From: CBDIHP01 sp965279195
GTDB taxonomy: Bacteria > Planctomycetota > Planctomycetia > Isosphaerales > Isosphaeraceae
DNA length: 42,598 bases
Direction of reading: 5' to 3'
NCBI GenBank assembly: GCA_965279195.1
Contig: CBDIHP010000014.1
Coordinates: 1 to 42,598, forward strand
Below the pieces are notes generated by a model. That model ran no database searches and was not told where the DNA came from. It was given only the letters and a program-made list of their open reading frames with translations. The position numbers and the translations under genes were made by a program. Shown here in pieces: positions 1-9,622 of this stretch (positions are counted from its first letter, which is position 1; the number at the start of each line of letters is the position of its first letter).

Positions 1-324
1 ACCTTCGTGCGCTGGATGTCTGCGGAGAGCGAGGGCAGCGTTCTCCAAGCACTCGGGTCGGTCCCGGAATCCGCCTGGGTGCCTACGCCCCACCGCATCG
101 AGATCTCCCGCGAGGGGCTCCTCGTCTTCGACTCCGCATTCTCCGGGGATGCACTTCCGCCTCCACCGAATGACGTAGAGCCCGCCTCCTGGATTCACGT
201 CGAACTCGCCGAGGGCCGCAATCTGATCGATACGGCCGACTATGAGCCCGACGGATCAACCCGGTTCATCCTGCACCGCCTCCAAGGGCCACTGGCTTGC
301 CAGTGCGACAACCGCCCCGGCTAG
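1..324 (+). CDS. Imm21-like immunity protein, 3' part only
   Basis: The frame is open from the left edge (T-F-V-R-W-M...) to TAG at 322-324, so the true start lies outside the window. The visible 107 residues contain VRWMSAESEGSVLQAL, then PTPHRIEIS and VFDSAFSG, and a late ETADYEPD-like segment (DTADYEPDGSTRFILHRL). This order resembles the C-terminal half of Imm21 proteins, which are predicted immunity proteins for polymorphic toxins; the match is from memory of the family pattern. No toxin gene is visible in the window, so the partner would be to the left or absent. The last 15 residues or so run past the usual LHRL end, so a small C-terminal extension is possible. The family call is moderate, the reading frame is secure. 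Confidence 0.6.
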   Translation, partial: TFVRWMSAESEGSVLQALGSVPESAWVPTPHRIEISREGLLVFDSAFSGDALPPPPNDVEPASWIHVELAEGRNLIDTADYEPDGSTRFILHRLQGPLACQCDNRPG

Positions 325-394
325 AATCGAGTCCGCCCCGCGATCGTCCCGGAAGATCCAAGGCACTCGAACCGGCTCGAAGCGTCGCAACGGA

Positions 395-838
395 TCACCT
401 GCTCGCGTCGCCAGGCTCAATCGCCAGAGTGAACTGTCCGGCCAGCCCGTCGAGAGTGAAAAGGCCATTTCCGAGGAGATCTCGCCCCACTAGGAGATCG
501 ATACCGGAACCACCCAGGAGATCCCGCACAGCCAGAACTTCAAGGTCTGTCGCCAGGTGCCCGACCGATTCCGCGTTCAGTTCAAGATCGACCGAGTAAG
601 TCTCGACTACAGAAAGCGTGGGCTCGCTCGAAGCCGACCGGAACTTGACCATCCCCACGGGCGACAACCCGAGACGATCGACGACCCACCGCGACACGAC
701 GGTCCGGCTCGCCCCGGTGTCGATCAAGCCACGGACAGGAATCGGGACGAAAGCGGGACGAAAGGAGCTCTCACTCGTCGAGACACCTACGTAGAGTTCG
801 AGGATAGGCCGCCCGGTCGGGTCCAGACGAAGGCTCAT
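395..838 (-). CDS. Retropepsin-like aspartic protease
   Basis: A 147-residue protein with the retroviral-type aspartyl protease signature GLIDTGAS near residues 37-44, where the Asp is the catalytic residue, and a later hydrophobic-Gly segment (IDLLVGRDLL) typical of the second half of a single-domain retropepsin that works as a dimer. There is no signal peptide or membrane segment, so a cytoplasmic role is likely; the substrate is unknown. I chose ATG at 838 rather than the TTG at 847 because this ATG overlaps the TGA of the upstream gene in an ATGA arrangement, which implies translational coupling with the small protein at 835-1110. Such small retropepsins are scattered in cyanobacteria and planctomycetes. 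Confidence 0.8.
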   Translation of the reverse strand: MSLRLDPTGRPILELYVGVSTSESSFRPAFVPIPVRGLIDTGASRTVVSRWVVDRLGLSPVGMVKFRSASSEPTLSVVETYSVDLELNAESVGHLATDLEVLAVRDLLGGSGIDLLVGRDLLGNGLFTLDGLAGQFTLAIEPGDASR

Positions 839-1110
839 GATCGCCAAGGTGTCGTATCCCGCGTGAATTCCGCCGGGACCTCCTGCTCGACGAGTTGTTT
901 GATGTAAAGCGGCCCGAGGCCGAACCTTGCGTAGCCCGAGCGGAGGGCGTCTCGGAAAGAGTCGCAGGGGCCTTCGACCTCATCCCCGACAATCGCGACA
1001 TACTTCCCCGGGAACTGGTCGCATAGGGACGTCCGGACTCGGTCGAACGACGCAATCTCGCGGTCGAACCCCAGATAATCTCGCCTAGCCAGAGTTTCCG
1101 CATGAGCCAT
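835..1110 (-). CDS. Small DUF5678-like protein coupled to the retropepsin
   Basis: A 91-residue protein whose middle reads FPGKYVAIVGDEVEGPCDSF, followed by RDALRSGYARFG. This resembles the DUF5678 pattern (a short beta hairpin with K-x-VAI-x-G-x-x-V, then a helix), found in small proteins often encoded beside retropepsin-like genes. Its function is unknown. The stop codon overlaps the ATG of the protease gene by one base, so the two are almost certainly made together. The pairing suggests an accessory subunit, regulator or substrate adaptor for the protease; that is inference only. There is no signal peptide and no cysteine cluster. Confidence 0.65.
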   Translation of the reverse strand: MAHAETLARRDYLGFDREIASFDRVRTSLCDQFPGKYVAIVGDEVEGPCDSFRDALRSGYARFGLGPLYIKQLVEQEVPAEFTRDTTPWRS

Positions 1111-1149
1111 GTTCGGCCTCCCATCGGCTCGCGTTTGAGGACAACTGGA

Positions 1150-1710
1150 TCAAACAAAGATCCGCACAACCGCCAGGCGCCAGCCCACCACGGCGGGTTC
1201 CGCGTGGGCAACGTCACCTTGCTTGAAGGTCGGAGGCGCCTCGGGCGAGCCCACCCCATACGAACGGATCACCTCCGCGACCGGATCCACATCCCAGACG
1301 ACCCGGGTGCCCGCCTCGAAGTAGTCGGTTCGTTTTGCGGCGAGCGCGGCCTCGGCGGCCGGGCCGTAGTCGATCTCGCTCCGCACCTCGATGGCGAACG
1401 CCGGCGCGCCGGGGAGGAATCGCATGGGGTCGGCTGGGAAGGGCCCGAGGTGGTAGGCGGCGTCGGGCGAGAAGGAACGCCGGCCGCTGACGAGTTCGGG
1501 GACCACGAAACCCGTGTTGTCGGCGAACGCCTCGCCGATCCCCGTCGCCGTCGCATGGTCGTCGAGGCTCCGGGCGATCCGGAACGCCGCCCGGCTCGGC
1601 TTGCGCCCGGTCGGCATGAGATGGACGATCCTGCCGGCGACGAGTTCGGCCTTCCCAACCACCCTCGCCAGGTCGTCCAGCGTCGCGAGGGTCTCGACGG
1701 TGCTCGCCAT
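1150..1710 (-). CDS. Uma2 family (DUF820) putative restriction endonuclease
   Basis: A 186-residue protein of the Uma2 family, which has a PD-(D/E)XK nuclease fold. Visible family landmarks are ELVAGRIVHLMPTG near the N-terminus, SFSPDAAYHLG (the acidic residue of the core), FAIEVRSEIDYG (the E-x-x motif) and KRTDYFEAGTRVVWDVDP (the lysine helix and the conserved V-W-x-V/I-D strand). ATG at 1710 is preferred over an upstream GTG because a GGGGAGG ribosome-binding site lies about 5 bases before it. The biological role of Uma2 proteins is not established despite the nuclease fold; they are amplified in cyanobacteria and planctomycetes. It lies in the same orientation as the next Uma2 gene. Confidence 0.85.
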   Translation of the reverse strand: MASTVETLATLDDLARVVGKAELVAGRIVHLMPTGRKPSRAAFRIARSLDDHATATGIGEAFADNTGFVVPELVSGRRSFSPDAAYHLGPFPADPMRFLPGAPAFAIEVRSEIDYGPAAEAALAAKRTDYFEAGTRVVWDVDPVAEVIRSYGVGSPEAPPTFKQGDVAHAEPAVVGWRLAVVRIFV

Positions 1711-1782
1711 CACGACCTCCCCGGCCCGGATCCACAACTCGAAGCGTAAGACACCGCCTTGTAGGCGACAACTCGGCCAAGT

Positions 1783-2331
1783 TCAACGACCGACCACGTC
1801 CGCCAGCGTGAACGAGAAGCCCGGCAGGATGTCGCCGCCGTCGACGGGGTCGTTGAGGTCGTAACCCTGGTTGATGTTGGGGGAGCGGAAGTTGTAGAGC
1901 CTTGGTATCTCGGGGTAGATTACCCAGACCTGCCTGACGCCGGCGCGGAAATATTCGTCGACCTTGGCGGCGATGGCGTTGGCGGAGTTGCTCGGGCTGA
2001 CGATTTCCACGGCGAGGTCGGGGACAACGGGCAAGGATCGCTCGCGGGGGATCAGGGCGTCGAGCGGCAGGCGTTCCCGGGACACGAAGGCCAGATCCGG
2101 CCGGCGCTCGGTCTGCCTCTGCGGGTCGATCCGGAACAGAAGCTCGATGAACGTCCACCCGAGCCCATGCTGAACCGCAAAACCATCGATGAGACGCAGA
2201 AGACGGTGGGCCAGGACGATTTCGAACGCACCCATCGGGCTCGCCTCCACCACCTCCCCCCCCACGACTTCAAAGAGGGGGTCTTCCATGGTGGTCGGGT
2301 TCGTCATCCTCGGCTCGGTCGCGGTGGCCAT
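1783..2331 (-). CDS. Uma2 family (DUF820) protein
   Basis: A 182-residue Uma2 protein: FEVVGGEVVEASPMGAFE at the start of the domain, RRPDLAFVSRERL (conserved Asp), DLAVEIVSPSN (conserved Glu) and AAKVDEYFRAGVRQVWVIYP (Lys helix and W-V-I strand). All parts of the PD-(D/E)XK-like core are present. The start at 2331 has a GGAG element about 9 bases upstream; ATG codons at 2307 and 2289 would give slightly shorter proteins that still hold the whole domain. It is 72 bases upstream of, and probably cotranscribed with, the Uma2 gene ending at 1150, though the two are diverged and are not a recent duplication. Confidence 0.85.
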   Translation of the reverse strand: MATATEPRMTNPTTMEDPLFEVVGGEVVEASPMGAFEIVLAHRLLRLIDGFAVQHGLGWTFIELLFRIDPQRQTERRPDLAFVSRERLPLDALIPRERSLPVVPDLAVEIVSPSNSANAIAAKVDEYFRAGVRQVWVIYPEIPRLYNFRSPNINQGYDLNDPVDGGDILPGFSFTLADVVGR

Positions 2332-2674
2332 GCGCGTTGCACTCCGAACGATGGTCGGGTCGCCCCACAGGAGAAGGATACGCCCGGGTGGGCTGTCGGG
2401 CCAGGGGAGAGGTCGATAAGATACATCTGAACATCAGAAATGCAACGCAACGCCGGGGATCGCGATTTTCCGGCGGCACCCACTTGTCGAACCGTCGCCG
2501 AGGAGCCTAAGATACCAACCGACCTCCGCGCTCGCGATTATGTTCGACCGCGTTTGGCTCTCGGATGGCTCGCCGGTCCGCCGGTGATGGCCTCCCCCTG
2601 CTGGACGCGGTCGCGTCGTCGCCCGGGACGGAGTCGGAGAATTTGGAAAATCGGCCGTCGCGGGTGGAATGCCC

Positions 2675-2702
2675 TTGCAACCGGGAAAACCGGTGGTATC
2701 CT
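2675..2702 (+). promoter_or_regulatory. Likely sigma70 promoter of the tRNA-tuf operon
   Basis: TTGCAA at 2675-2680 and TATCCT at 2697-2702 are separated by 16 bases, and transcription would start near 2709, about 16 bases before the first tRNA. The spacer contains CCGG-GAAAA-CCGG. The rest of 2332-2674, between the divergent Uma2 gene and this site, shows no gene. Confidence 0.5.
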
Positions 2703-2724
2703 GGCGCTTTCTCGCCCCGTGGTG

Positions 2725-2797
2725 GCTGGCGTAGCTCAATCGGCAGAGCACCGGTTTTGTAAACCGACGGTTGTGAGTTCGACTCTCACCGCCAGCT
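2725..2797 (+). tRNA. trnT: tRNA-Thr (anticodon TGT)
   Basis: A 73-base cloverleaf: acceptor GCTGGCG/CGCCAGC with discriminator T, D-arm GCTC/GAGC, anticodon stem CCGGT/ACCGA (one terminal mismatch) and loop TTTGTAA with TGT at 2758-2760, T-arm GTGAG-TTCGACT-CTCAC. The CCA end is not encoded. It is first in a four-tRNA array ahead of tuf. Confidence 0.97.
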
Positions 2798-2853
2798 CTC
2801 GGTGACCGTCGAATGGGCATCGCCAGTTCCGGCTCGATTTTCCAACCGGAACC

Positions 2854-2935
2854 GGGTGGATACCCAAGTGGCTAAAGGGGCCAGACTGTAAATCTGGTGG
2901 CACTGCCTTCGCAGGTTCGAATCCTGCTCCACCCA
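2854..2935 (+). tRNA. trnY: tRNA-Tyr (anticodon GTA)
   Basis: An 82-base class II tRNA with acceptor GGGTGGA/TCCACCC and discriminator A, anticodon stem CCAGA/TCTGG with loop CTGTAAA (GTA at 2888-2890), a long variable arm, and T-arm GCAGG-TTCGAAT-CCTGC. CCA is not encoded. Confidence 0.97.
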
Positions 2936-3089
2936 TGATCCCGGCCTCCCCTTTCGCCCCGTGTGGGGCGGCGGACTTCAGAGACAACAGACGGAGGAGA
3001 TTGGCCAGGCCGACGTCACAAACCCAGCCCCCTACCACCCCCGCTCCCCCTCACGCGAACCGGAAACGGCCCTCGTGTGACTGACTCAG

Positions 3090-3160
3090 GCGGGTGTAAC
3101 TCAATGGTAGAGTACCTGCCTTCCAAGCAGGCAACGTGGGTTCGATTCCCATCACCCGCT
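3090..3160 (+). tRNA. trnG: tRNA-Gly (anticodon TCC)
   Basis: A 71-base cloverleaf with acceptor GCGGGTG/CACCCGC and discriminator T, anticodon stem CCTGC/GCAGG and loop CTTCCAA (TCC at 3122-3124), T-arm GTGGG-TTCGATT-CCCAT. CCA is not encoded. Confidence 0.97.
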
Positions 3161-3302
3161 CTCGGCGGGGTGGCGACCTCGGGGGGCGAGGGGGATCGGT
3201 GATGAGTGACGGAGCGTGGCGACTGGCCGGGAGGCACCCAGGAACGGATCATTCGGAACCGAAAATCACCGGGCGGAATCTCGCCCGAGAGATCGAACAC
3301 CC

Positions 3303-3375
<73 letters not shown>

Positions 3376-3581
3376 TTCGGGATCGCAGCCTGGCCCGCCT
3401 TGCGGGTCCGGGTGCGGTCTCCAGTCGAGTTGAATGCATCGCGTTTACGATCGATCGTGTCGGATCACCCCCGAACACCTATCAACCGACGTTGTCGGAC
3501 CGTGACGCGGGGTGGCCGCCGGACCTATCCAGAGTCTCGCACCATCCGGTTGAGCGGCTTCAGGAGACGACGGGAGCAACG

Positions 3582-4793
<1,212 letters not shown>

Positions 4794-4838
4794 TCCCAGT
4801 CGGGCCCTCGCCCGACCATCGCCGGCCCGAAGCCAGCG

Positions 4839-4885
4839 CCGAGGACCGCCACGGATCAATACCGCGCGGTCCTCGGTTCTTCGTT
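4839..4885 (+). terminator. Rho-independent terminator after tuf
   Basis: An 11-bp perfect stem, CCGAGGACCGC (4839-4849) with GCGGTCCTCGG (4866-4876), a 16-base loop, then TTCTTCGTT. It sits 45 bases after the tuf stop and separates tRNA-tuf from rpmG onward. Confidence 0.75.
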
Positions 4886-4965
4886 ACCGGCGGGATGTCC
4901 CGCGAAGTGGTTCCCCGGAAGCAGGACCGGTCGGTCCGTCCCAGCACAGCGAGTAGGAGCGGGCG

Positions 4966-5118
4966 ATGCGTGAGTATGTCTGGCTGGAATGCACGGCGTG
5001 CGGGGAACGGAACTACCGGACCCAGAAGGAAACCCGCGGCGCCGAGCGGCTGGAACTGAAGAAGTACTGCCGCCACGAGCGCAAGCACACACCGCACAAG
5101 GAATCCCGCAAGAAGTGA
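4966..5118 (+). CDS. rpmG: 50S ribosomal protein L33
   Basis: A 50-residue protein beginning MREYVWLECTACGERNYRT. It carries the first zinc-ribbon cysteine pair (C-T-A-C) and the usual L33 tail with YCRHERKHTPHKESRKK. The second pair has only one Cys (Y-C-R-H), with a His three positions on, so zinc binding may be C-C-C-H or lost. Length, basic end and position between tuf and tRNA-Trp/secE all match L33 in other bacteria. GAGTAGGAGCGGGCG before the ATG provides the ribosome-binding site. L33 is part of the large subunit near the E site. Confidence 0.93.
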   Translation: MREYVWLECTACGERNYRTQKETRGAERLELKKYCRHERKHTPHKESRKK

Positions 5119-5221
5119 TCGGGCCCGCCCGCCGGCGATCCGGGGACAGTCCGCTGTCCCATGTTGCTGCCGGGCGGTTCGGTCGGGCGATCGGTCCGGT
5201 CCACGGATCGATCGCGACGTT

Positions 5222-5294
5222 ACGAGCGTAGCTCAATTGGTAGAGCACCGGTCTCCAAAACCGGCGGTTGGGGGTTCGATTCCCTCCGCTCGTG
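5222..5294 (+). tRNA. trnW: tRNA-Trp (anticodon CCA)
   Basis: A 73-base cloverleaf with acceptor ACGAGCG/CGCTCGT and discriminator G, D-arm GCTC/GAGC, anticodon stem CCGGT/ACCGG and loop CTCCAAA (CCA at 5255-5257), and a T-arm around GGGGGTTCGATTCCCTC. CCA end not encoded. tRNA-Trp just ahead of secE is a widely conserved arrangement. Confidence 0.97.
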
Positions 5295-5441
5295 CTCGAC
5301 GCGCCGGGATGGATCACACTCGTCCCCACGCGCGTCAGCCTGTCCCGGCCTTGTGGCCCCTGTTTGAACTCGGGGCGTTCCTCATCGATCCCCGCCTGCC
5401 AACGGCCGACGTGGTGTCCCCCTGGAAGTGAGACTGGTCTC

Positions 5442-5972
5442 ATGGGCAAGGTCAAAGACGGAGCGGAATCGGTCAAGGCCGGTAAGCCCGCCAAGGGGGG
5501 ATCGGGCGAATCCCGCAAGGGGTCGGCGATCGGGGCCTTCTTCGCCAACCTGGCGAGCGCATCGGTCTACAAGCCCCTCCAGGGACGCCAGGCCCGCATC
5601 TGGACGGGCGTCGGCCTGGCCGTGGTCATCCTGCTCGGTCTGTACCAGCTCTATCAGACCATCGCCGATGGCTCGACCCCGACGACCCGCTTCGGCGTGC
5701 CGGTGGCGGTCGGCGCGGTCCTGGGCTGGCTCACCTTCCGGCTCCTCCAGTTCCCGCCGTTCGTTGAGTTCCTGATCGCGACCGAGGCCGAGATGAACAA
5801 GGTCTCCTGGACCAGCCAGGAAGACCTGAAGCGGGCCACGATCGTCGTCCTGGTGACGGTCGCCTTCATGGCGATCTTCCTGTTCGGCGTGGACGTGATC
5901 TGGTCGAACGTGCTCCAGTTCATCGGCGTGATCCGGATCGGCGACACCTCGGGCATGACGACCAACGCCTGA
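5442..5972 (+). CDS. secE: Preprotein translocase subunit SecE
   Basis: A 176-residue inner-membrane subunit of the SecYEG channel, larger than the 60-130 residues common elsewhere. The conserved SecE part is C-terminal: FLIATEAEMNKVSWTSQEDL (amphipathic helix with the W-T/P-S-x-x-E/D signature), then the membrane helix VVLVTVAFMAIFLFGVDVIW. Before it lie two further hydrophobic segments, WTGVGLAVVILLGLYQLY and FGVPVAVGAVLGWLTFRLL, and a Lys/Gly-rich cytoplasmic start, giving three predicted membrane helices. ATG at 5442 was chosen since sequence upstream of it overlaps tRNA-Trp; GGAAGTGAG is a fair ribosome-binding site. nusG follows after 72 bases. Confidence 0.95.
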   Translation: MGKVKDGAESVKAGKPAKGGSGESRKGSAIGAFFANLASASVYKPLQGRQARIWTGVGLAVVILLGLYQLYQTIADGSTPTTRFGVPVAVGAVLGWLTFRLLQFPPFVEFLIATEAEMNKVSWTSQEDLKRATIVVLVTVAFMAIFLFGVDVIWSNVLQFIGVIRIGDTSGMTTNA

Positions 5973-6044
5973 TGGCGGTTCCCTCTCGTATTCCGGCGGC
6001 CCGAGTCCCCTGCCCCTCTTCCTCCTTCAACGGCCTCGCACGCA

Positions 6045-6764
6045 ATGAACCAGTCGACCGAGCCGACCCCCGAGGATGACGCCGGCGAAGCCGAGTTCGA
6101 GGTCGAGGAACAGACCCCGGATGGCGGCTCGACCGCCTCGGCGTCGACCCCCGCGAGTGCCCCGGCCCCGGCCAAGCCCGCCGTCGCCGCGGCGGATGTT
6201 GATGACGACGACGATGACGAGCCCAAGCCCGAGCTGGTCTGGTATGTCCTCAAGGTGCAGAGCAGTCGCGAGGACACGATCCGGGACGCGCTCGAACGGC
6301 GCGTGAAGATCCAGGGCCTGCAGCGGTTCTTCGGCCGGATCGTCGTGCCCACCGAGAAGATCACCGAGATCCGCAACAACAAGAAGCGGGTCGTGGAGCG
6401 GAAGACGTATCCCGGCTACATCATGGTCGAGATGGAGCTGAACGAGAAGACCTGGTTCACCGTCCGGGAGACCCCCGGGGTCGGTGATTTCGTCGGCGCC
6501 CACGGGACACCGACGAAGATGACCGAGACCGAGGTCAACCAGATGCTCGGCCAGCAGGAGACCTCGACCACGGCCGCCTCCCCCAAGGTGCAGATCAAGG
6601 TGGAGCGTGGCGACCGGGTCAAGATCAAGGACGGTGCCTTCGAGAACTTCGAGGGGACCGTCGAGGAGATCATCGAGGCGCGTGGCCTGGTGAAGGTCAT
6701 GCTCGTCATCTTCAACCGGCCGACGCCGGTCGACCTCGAATACTGGCAGATCGAGCCGCTTTGA
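6045..6764 (+). CDS. nusG: Transcription termination/antitermination factor NusG
   Basis: A 239-residue NusG, some 55-60 residues longer than usual because of an acidic and Ala/Pro-rich N-terminal extension (residues 1-65, ending in DVDDDDDDEPKPE). The NGN domain starts at LVWYVLKVQSSREDTI and includes VVPTEKITEIRNNKK, YPGYIMVEM and the P-G-V-x-D-F-V-G segment; the KOW domain holds GDRVKIKDGAFENFEGTVEE. NusG binds the RNA polymerase clamp and links it to Rho or the ribosome. No clear Shine-Dalgarno precedes the ATG, so coupling to secE is possible. The acidic extension is poorly conserved sequence and probably disordered. Confidence 0.96.
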   Translation: MNQSTEPTPEDDAGEAEFEVEEQTPDGGSTASASTPASAPAPAKPAVAAADVDDDDDDEPKPELVWYVLKVQSSREDTIRDALERRVKIQGLQRFFGRIVVPTEKITEIRNNKKRVVERKTYPGYIMVEMELNEKTWFTVRETPGVGDFVGAHGTPTKMTETEVNQMLGQQETSTTAASPKVQIKVERGDRVKIKDGAFENFEGTVEEIIEARGLVKVMLVIFNRPTPVDLEYWQIEPL

Positions 6765-6781
6765 GGCCGGGTCGCGGCCGC

Positions 6782-6800
6782 CCGGGGCGATTCGCCCCGG
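6782..6800 (+). other. Hairpin between nusG and rplK
   Basis: CCGGGGCGA (6782-6790) pairs perfectly with TCGCCCCGG (6792-6800). There is no T-run after it, so it is not a classical terminator; it may be an RNA-stability or attenuation element in the 139-base nusG-rplK gap. Confidence 0.4.
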
Positions 6801-6903
6801 ATCGCCGTGCACATCACCACGAGATCACTAGGTAGGCAGGAGCCGAGGGCCCGGCGGCCGACAGACGCGGCCGGATGATGGACCCCGGGGGAGCGAGACG
6901 ACG

Positions 6904-7329
6904 ATGGCGAAGGTGATGACGGCGAAGGTCAAGCTGCAGTGCCCCGCGGGCCAGGCCACCCCGGCCCCGCCCGTCGGCCCCGCGCTCGGCCAGCATGGTG
7001 TGAACATCGGTCAATTCGTGATGCAGTTCAACGAAAAGACCAAGGAGCAGAAGGGGACGATCATCCCGGTCGTCATCACCATCTACTCCGACCGCACCTT
7101 CGAACTCGAATTCAAGAGCCCGCCCGCCGCGATCCTGCTCAAGCAGGCCGTGGGGATCGCTTCCGGCTCGGCCACCCCGCACAAGGTCAAGGTCGGCACG
7201 GTCACCCCGGACCAGGTCCGGAAGATCGCCGAGACCAAGATCAAGGATCTCAACGCCCGCGACATCGAGCACGCCTGCCGGATCATCGCCGGCACCGCCC
7301 GCAGCATGGGCATCGAAGTCAAGGCCTGA
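6904..7329 (+). CDS. rplK: 50S ribosomal protein L11
   Basis: A 141-residue protein with the full L11 pattern: KVKLQCPAGQATPAPPVGPALGQHGVNIG in pieces (the proline-rich N-domain that contacts thiostrepton and the GTPase-associated centre), TFELEFKSPPAAILLKQAVG, and the RNA-binding C-domain with VTPDQVRKIAETKIKDLNA and IAGTARSMGIEVKA. The ATG follows GGGGGAGCGAGACG. The order nusG-rplK-rplA is conserved across bacteria. Nothing unusual is seen. Confidence 0.98.
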   Translation: MAKVMTAKVKLQCPAGQATPAPPVGPALGQHGVNIGQFVMQFNEKTKEQKGTIIPVVITIYSDRTFELEFKSPPAAILLKQAVGIASGSATPHKVKVGTVTPDQVRKIAETKIKDLNARDIEHACRIIAGTARSMGIEVKA

Positions 7330-7449
7330 ATCCCCTCCCCGCCTCCCCGTTTGCCAGATTCGCGCCGGCGCGACCGCCCGCCGGCTGGGGTCATGTGACC
7401 CCCGCGATCGTCCTGTTTGGCGGCAGCCCTCCGAACCGGAGCGCGAGTT

Positions 7450-8130
7450 TTGCACTATCAGTCGAAGCGCTTCCGCGCCTTGCTGGGCAAGGTGAAGGCC
7501 GCCGATGCGGTCCCCCTCGCCGAGGCCGTGAAGCAACTGAAATCCTTCAACACGACGAAGTTCAACCAGACCGTCGAAGTCTCGACGAACCTGGGCATCG
7601 ATCCTCGTCAGAGCGACCAGAACGTCCGCGGCTCGGTCGCCCTGCCGCACGGCATCGGCAAGGCCGTCCGCGTGGCCGTCTTCGCCCAGGGTGAGAACGC
7701 CGAGAAGGCCCTCGCGGCCGGTGCCGACATCGTCGGCGGCGACGACCTGGCGCAGAAGATCAAGGGCGGCTTCATGGACTTCGACGTCGCCCTGGCGACG
7801 CCGGACATGATGGGCGTCGTCGGCCCTCTCGGCCGCGTGCTCGGCCCCCGCGGCCTGATGCCCTCGCCCCGCTCGGGCACCGTCACGGCGGACATCTCGT
7901 CGGGCGTCCGCGAGTTCAAGGCGGGCAAGATCGAGTTCCGCAACGACAAGGGCGGCAACGTGGCCGCGCCCGTGGGCAAGCTCAGCTTCTCGGAAGAGCA
8001 GCTCATCGAGAATATCCAGACGTTCCTGAACCACCTCCGCACGGTCAAGCCGGCGGCGGCGAAGGGGACGTACATCCGGTCGATCACGATCTCGGCCACC
8101 ATGAGCCCGGGCATCCGGGTCGTGGCCTGA
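7450..8130 (+). CDS. rplA: 50S ribosomal protein L1 (TTG start)
   Basis: A 226-residue L1 protein, which forms the L1 stalk and often represses its own operon by binding the mRNA leader. Recognisable parts are SKRFRALLGKVKAAD at the start, FNQTVEVSTNLGIDPR, the DMMGVVGPLGRVLGPRGLMP signature, and the terminal SITISATMSPGIRV. No ATG or GTG fits. I place the start at TTG 7450 because GGAG at 7438-7441 lies 8 bases upstream and the product then begins M-H-Y-Q-S-K-R-F-R, close to other L1 proteins; an upstream TTG at 7417 would add 11 residues without a ribosome-binding site. A rare start could lower L1 yield. Confidence 0.93.
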   Translation: MHYQSKRFRALLGKVKAADAVPLAEAVKQLKSFNTTKFNQTVEVSTNLGIDPRQSDQNVRGSVALPHGIGKAVRVAVFAQGENAEKALAAGADIVGGDDLAQKIKGGFMDFDVALATPDMMGVVGPLGRVLGPRGLMPSPRSGTVTADISSGVREFKAGKIEFRNDKGGNVAAPVGKLSFSEEQLIENIQTFLNHLRTVKPAAAKGTYIRSITISATMSPGIRVVA

Positions 8131-8273
8131 CCCCACGGACCTCCCAGGAGCGGTGGGCCGAGCTGGCAGTTTGGTCTGGATGGGCATCGATCGGGGATTG
8201 GGTTTGTTCCCCCGTTTCTGGATCGGGCCTCGTCCTGCTGCCGCCAGAGTCGCACCGGAGTGATCAGAGCGTT

Positions 8274-8843
8274 ATGAGCAAGTACGTCAAAGAACTGATG
8301 ATGGATCAGTTCAAGGCCGAGCTCGACGGCAGCAAGTCCTTGCTGATCCTCGACCTCAAGGGCCTGGACGCCATCTCCGAATATCAGCTCCGCAAGGACC
8401 TGCGCGCCAAGTCGATCAAGATGCGCGTCCTCCGGAACACCCTGGCCCGTCGGGTCTTCGATGAGGCCGGCATGGGCGGCCTGTCGCAGTTCCTCGCCGG
8501 CCCGTCGGTGGCCGTGTGGGGCGGCGACGGCGTCGCCGAGCTGGCCAAGGAAGTCTTCACCCAGGTCAAGAAGCTCAAGAAGCCCGAGATCAAGGGGGGC
8601 GCGGTCGACGGCACGGTGATCGGCCCCTCGCAGGTCGAGGACATCACCAAGCTGCCGTCGCGCGAGGCCCTGATCGGCCGCGTGGCGAGCCTGGCCCTGG
8701 CCCCCGCCCAGCGCGTGGTCAGCCTGGCCAACGCCCCGGCGTCCGGCCTGCTCGGCCAGCTCAAGACCCTGGCCGAAGGTGCCCCCGCGGAGGACGGCGA
8801 GCCCGCCGCCGACGCGGAGGCCGCCCCGGCCGCCGAGGGCTGA
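8274..8843 (+). CDS. rplJ: 50S ribosomal protein L10
   Basis: A 189-residue L10, the base of the L7/L12 stalk. The N-domain has SKYVKELMMDQFKAEL, SLLILDLKGLDAISEYQLRK and the conserved RVLRNTLARR; the C-terminal helix that binds L12 dimers precedes an Ala/Glu/Pro-rich tail (PAEDGEPAADAEAAPAAEG), probably disordered. The 143-base leader from 8131 is where an L10-L12 autoregulatory structure would be expected, but I could not fold a convincing one by eye. rplL follows after 210 bases. Confidence 0.96.
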   Translation: MSKYVKELMMDQFKAELDGSKSLLILDLKGLDAISEYQLRKDLRAKSIKMRVLRNTLARRVFDEAGMGGLSQFLAGPSVAVWGGDGVAELAKEVFTQVKKLKKPEIKGGAVDGTVIGPSQVEDITKLPSREALIGRVASLALAPAQRVVSLANAPASGLLGQLKTLAEGAPAEDGEPAADAEAAPAAEG

Positions 8844-9053
8844 GCCTCCGGCGTCCCGACCCCGACCTCCGGCTCGCCGGCACCCGCCGGGTTTGGGCCT
8901 CAATCGATAACGACCGTTCCGCGAATTGACTGATCGAATCCAAGGGGAGTTGGCCGGCTGTCGGACGAGGGCCCGGATTGACGGCGCCCCACCGGTACAA
9001 ACCCGGCCGATTCCCCAGGCACCACCGCTTCGCCAGAAAGGACCCGACGTCCC

Positions 9054-9458
<405 letters not shown>

Positions 9459-9541
9459 TCGTGCCGGCCTCCTGAGTGAGGCCGGGCCTTCACGCGATCG
9501 CGATCCGATCCGGTTCGCCTCGCTCGTTCCCCGAGTCGCTC

Positions 9542-9579
9542 CCCACCCTCGCGAGGGCCCCGGCCCTCGCGAGGGTGGG
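9542..9579 (+). terminator. Double-palindromic hairpin after rplL
   Basis: An 18-bp perfect inverted repeat, 9542-9559 with 9562-9579 and a 2-base centre. Each arm contains the self-complementary 12-mer CCCTCGCGAGGG, so the sequence can form one long or two short hairpins. No T-run follows; it may be a Rho-independent-like end or attenuator for rplJL before the rpoB promoter. Confidence 0.5.
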
Positions 9580-9622
9580 TTCGTCGACTTTGTCGAATCG
9601 TCCCCGCGCCCGACTTTGGTGG

